From: Piscirickettsia litoralis
GTDB lineage: Bacteria > Pseudomonadota > Gammaproteobacteria > Piscirickettsiales > Piscirickettsiaceae
Assembly: GCF_001720395.1 (NCBI RefSeq)
Contig: NZ_MDTU01000001.1
Location: 1,879,814-1,943,813, forward strand
Length of the DNA stretch: 64,000 nucleotides
Direction: 5' to 3'
Positions 63,966-64,000 of this stretch are shown piece after piece. Every line of letters begins with the position of its first letter. Position 1 is the first letter of the stretch. Position numbers and translations under genes: made by a program. The notes under the pieces are model-generated. The model saw only the letters and a list, made by a program, of their open reading frames with translations. It did no database searches and was not told the origin of the DNA.

Positions 63966-64000
63966 ATGAAAATGTTATTGGATGAGAAAAAAGAGAAAGT
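63966..64000 (+). CDS. Possible 5' end of a gene running off the window
   Basis: ATG 63966 begins MKMLLDEKKEK and stays open to the right edge; GAGCTGGTGG upstream could serve as ribosome site. Only 11 codons are visible, so this is tentative. Confidence 0.3.
   Translation, partial: MKMLLDEKKEK

Overview
The window is a 64 kb piece of an AT-rich gammaproteobacterial chromosome. Gene content (yggS-proC, yqgE-ruvX, purE-purK, comM-ubiK, pilMNOPQ-aroK, a Pht-type amino-acid transporter, a small trb-type secretion cluster) suggests the Francisella/Piscirickettsia/Legionella side of the class. The genus is an inference and was not tested. I saw no tRNA or rRNA genes, CRISPR arrays or intact insertion sequences.

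Layout. 1-15 kb: housekeeping genes (rsmE, gshB, hemW-rdgB, purE-purK, aroE, a tonB-like gene, yqgE, ruvX, yggS, proC, an aromatic amino-acid permease). 15-27 kb: hemE, a malic enzyme, a HAD nucleotidase with a GloB-like hydrolase, three outer-membrane beta-barrel proteins around an orphan phage-tail-chaperone-like gene, speA, a P-II protein, ubiK and comM. 27-32 kb: an RND efflux pump, its adaptor and a single-domain response regulator. 32.3-41.3 kb: a type IV secretion operon of the RP4 trb type, in the order trbC, D, E, F, G, I, a small secreted gene, L, traF, B. Its genes overlap or abut, and it has no coupling protein, relaxase or recognisable trbJ. 41-56 kb: asnS, a secreted PLD-type nuclease, a TPR-methyltransferase fusion, PBP1A divergent from pilMNOPQ, aroK, a DamX/ExeA-like ATPase, and a divergent LysR/Bcr pair with an operator-like inverted repeat between them. 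56-64 kb: a Pht-type MFS transporter behind an isoleucine-rich leader peptide and attenuator, a short flagellar-rod-like protein, an astE-like gene, panC, a few unknown genes, a secreted HAD protein, and about 1.2 kb of apparently decayed DNA.

Two results stand out. First, 56344-56549 has all the parts of a ribosome-mediated attenuator: promoter, a 25-residue leader peptide with eight isoleucines, a long antiterminator pairing, and a UUCG-loop terminator. It lies in front of a transporter instead of an ilv biosynthetic operon. Second, about 16 genes, including panC, mrcA, pilQ and several trb genes, are each split by a one-base shift, nearly always at a homopolymer run. This looks like sequencing indels in a draft, but true decay or transcriptional slippage cannot be excluded. 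I annotate these genes over their full reconstructed extent.
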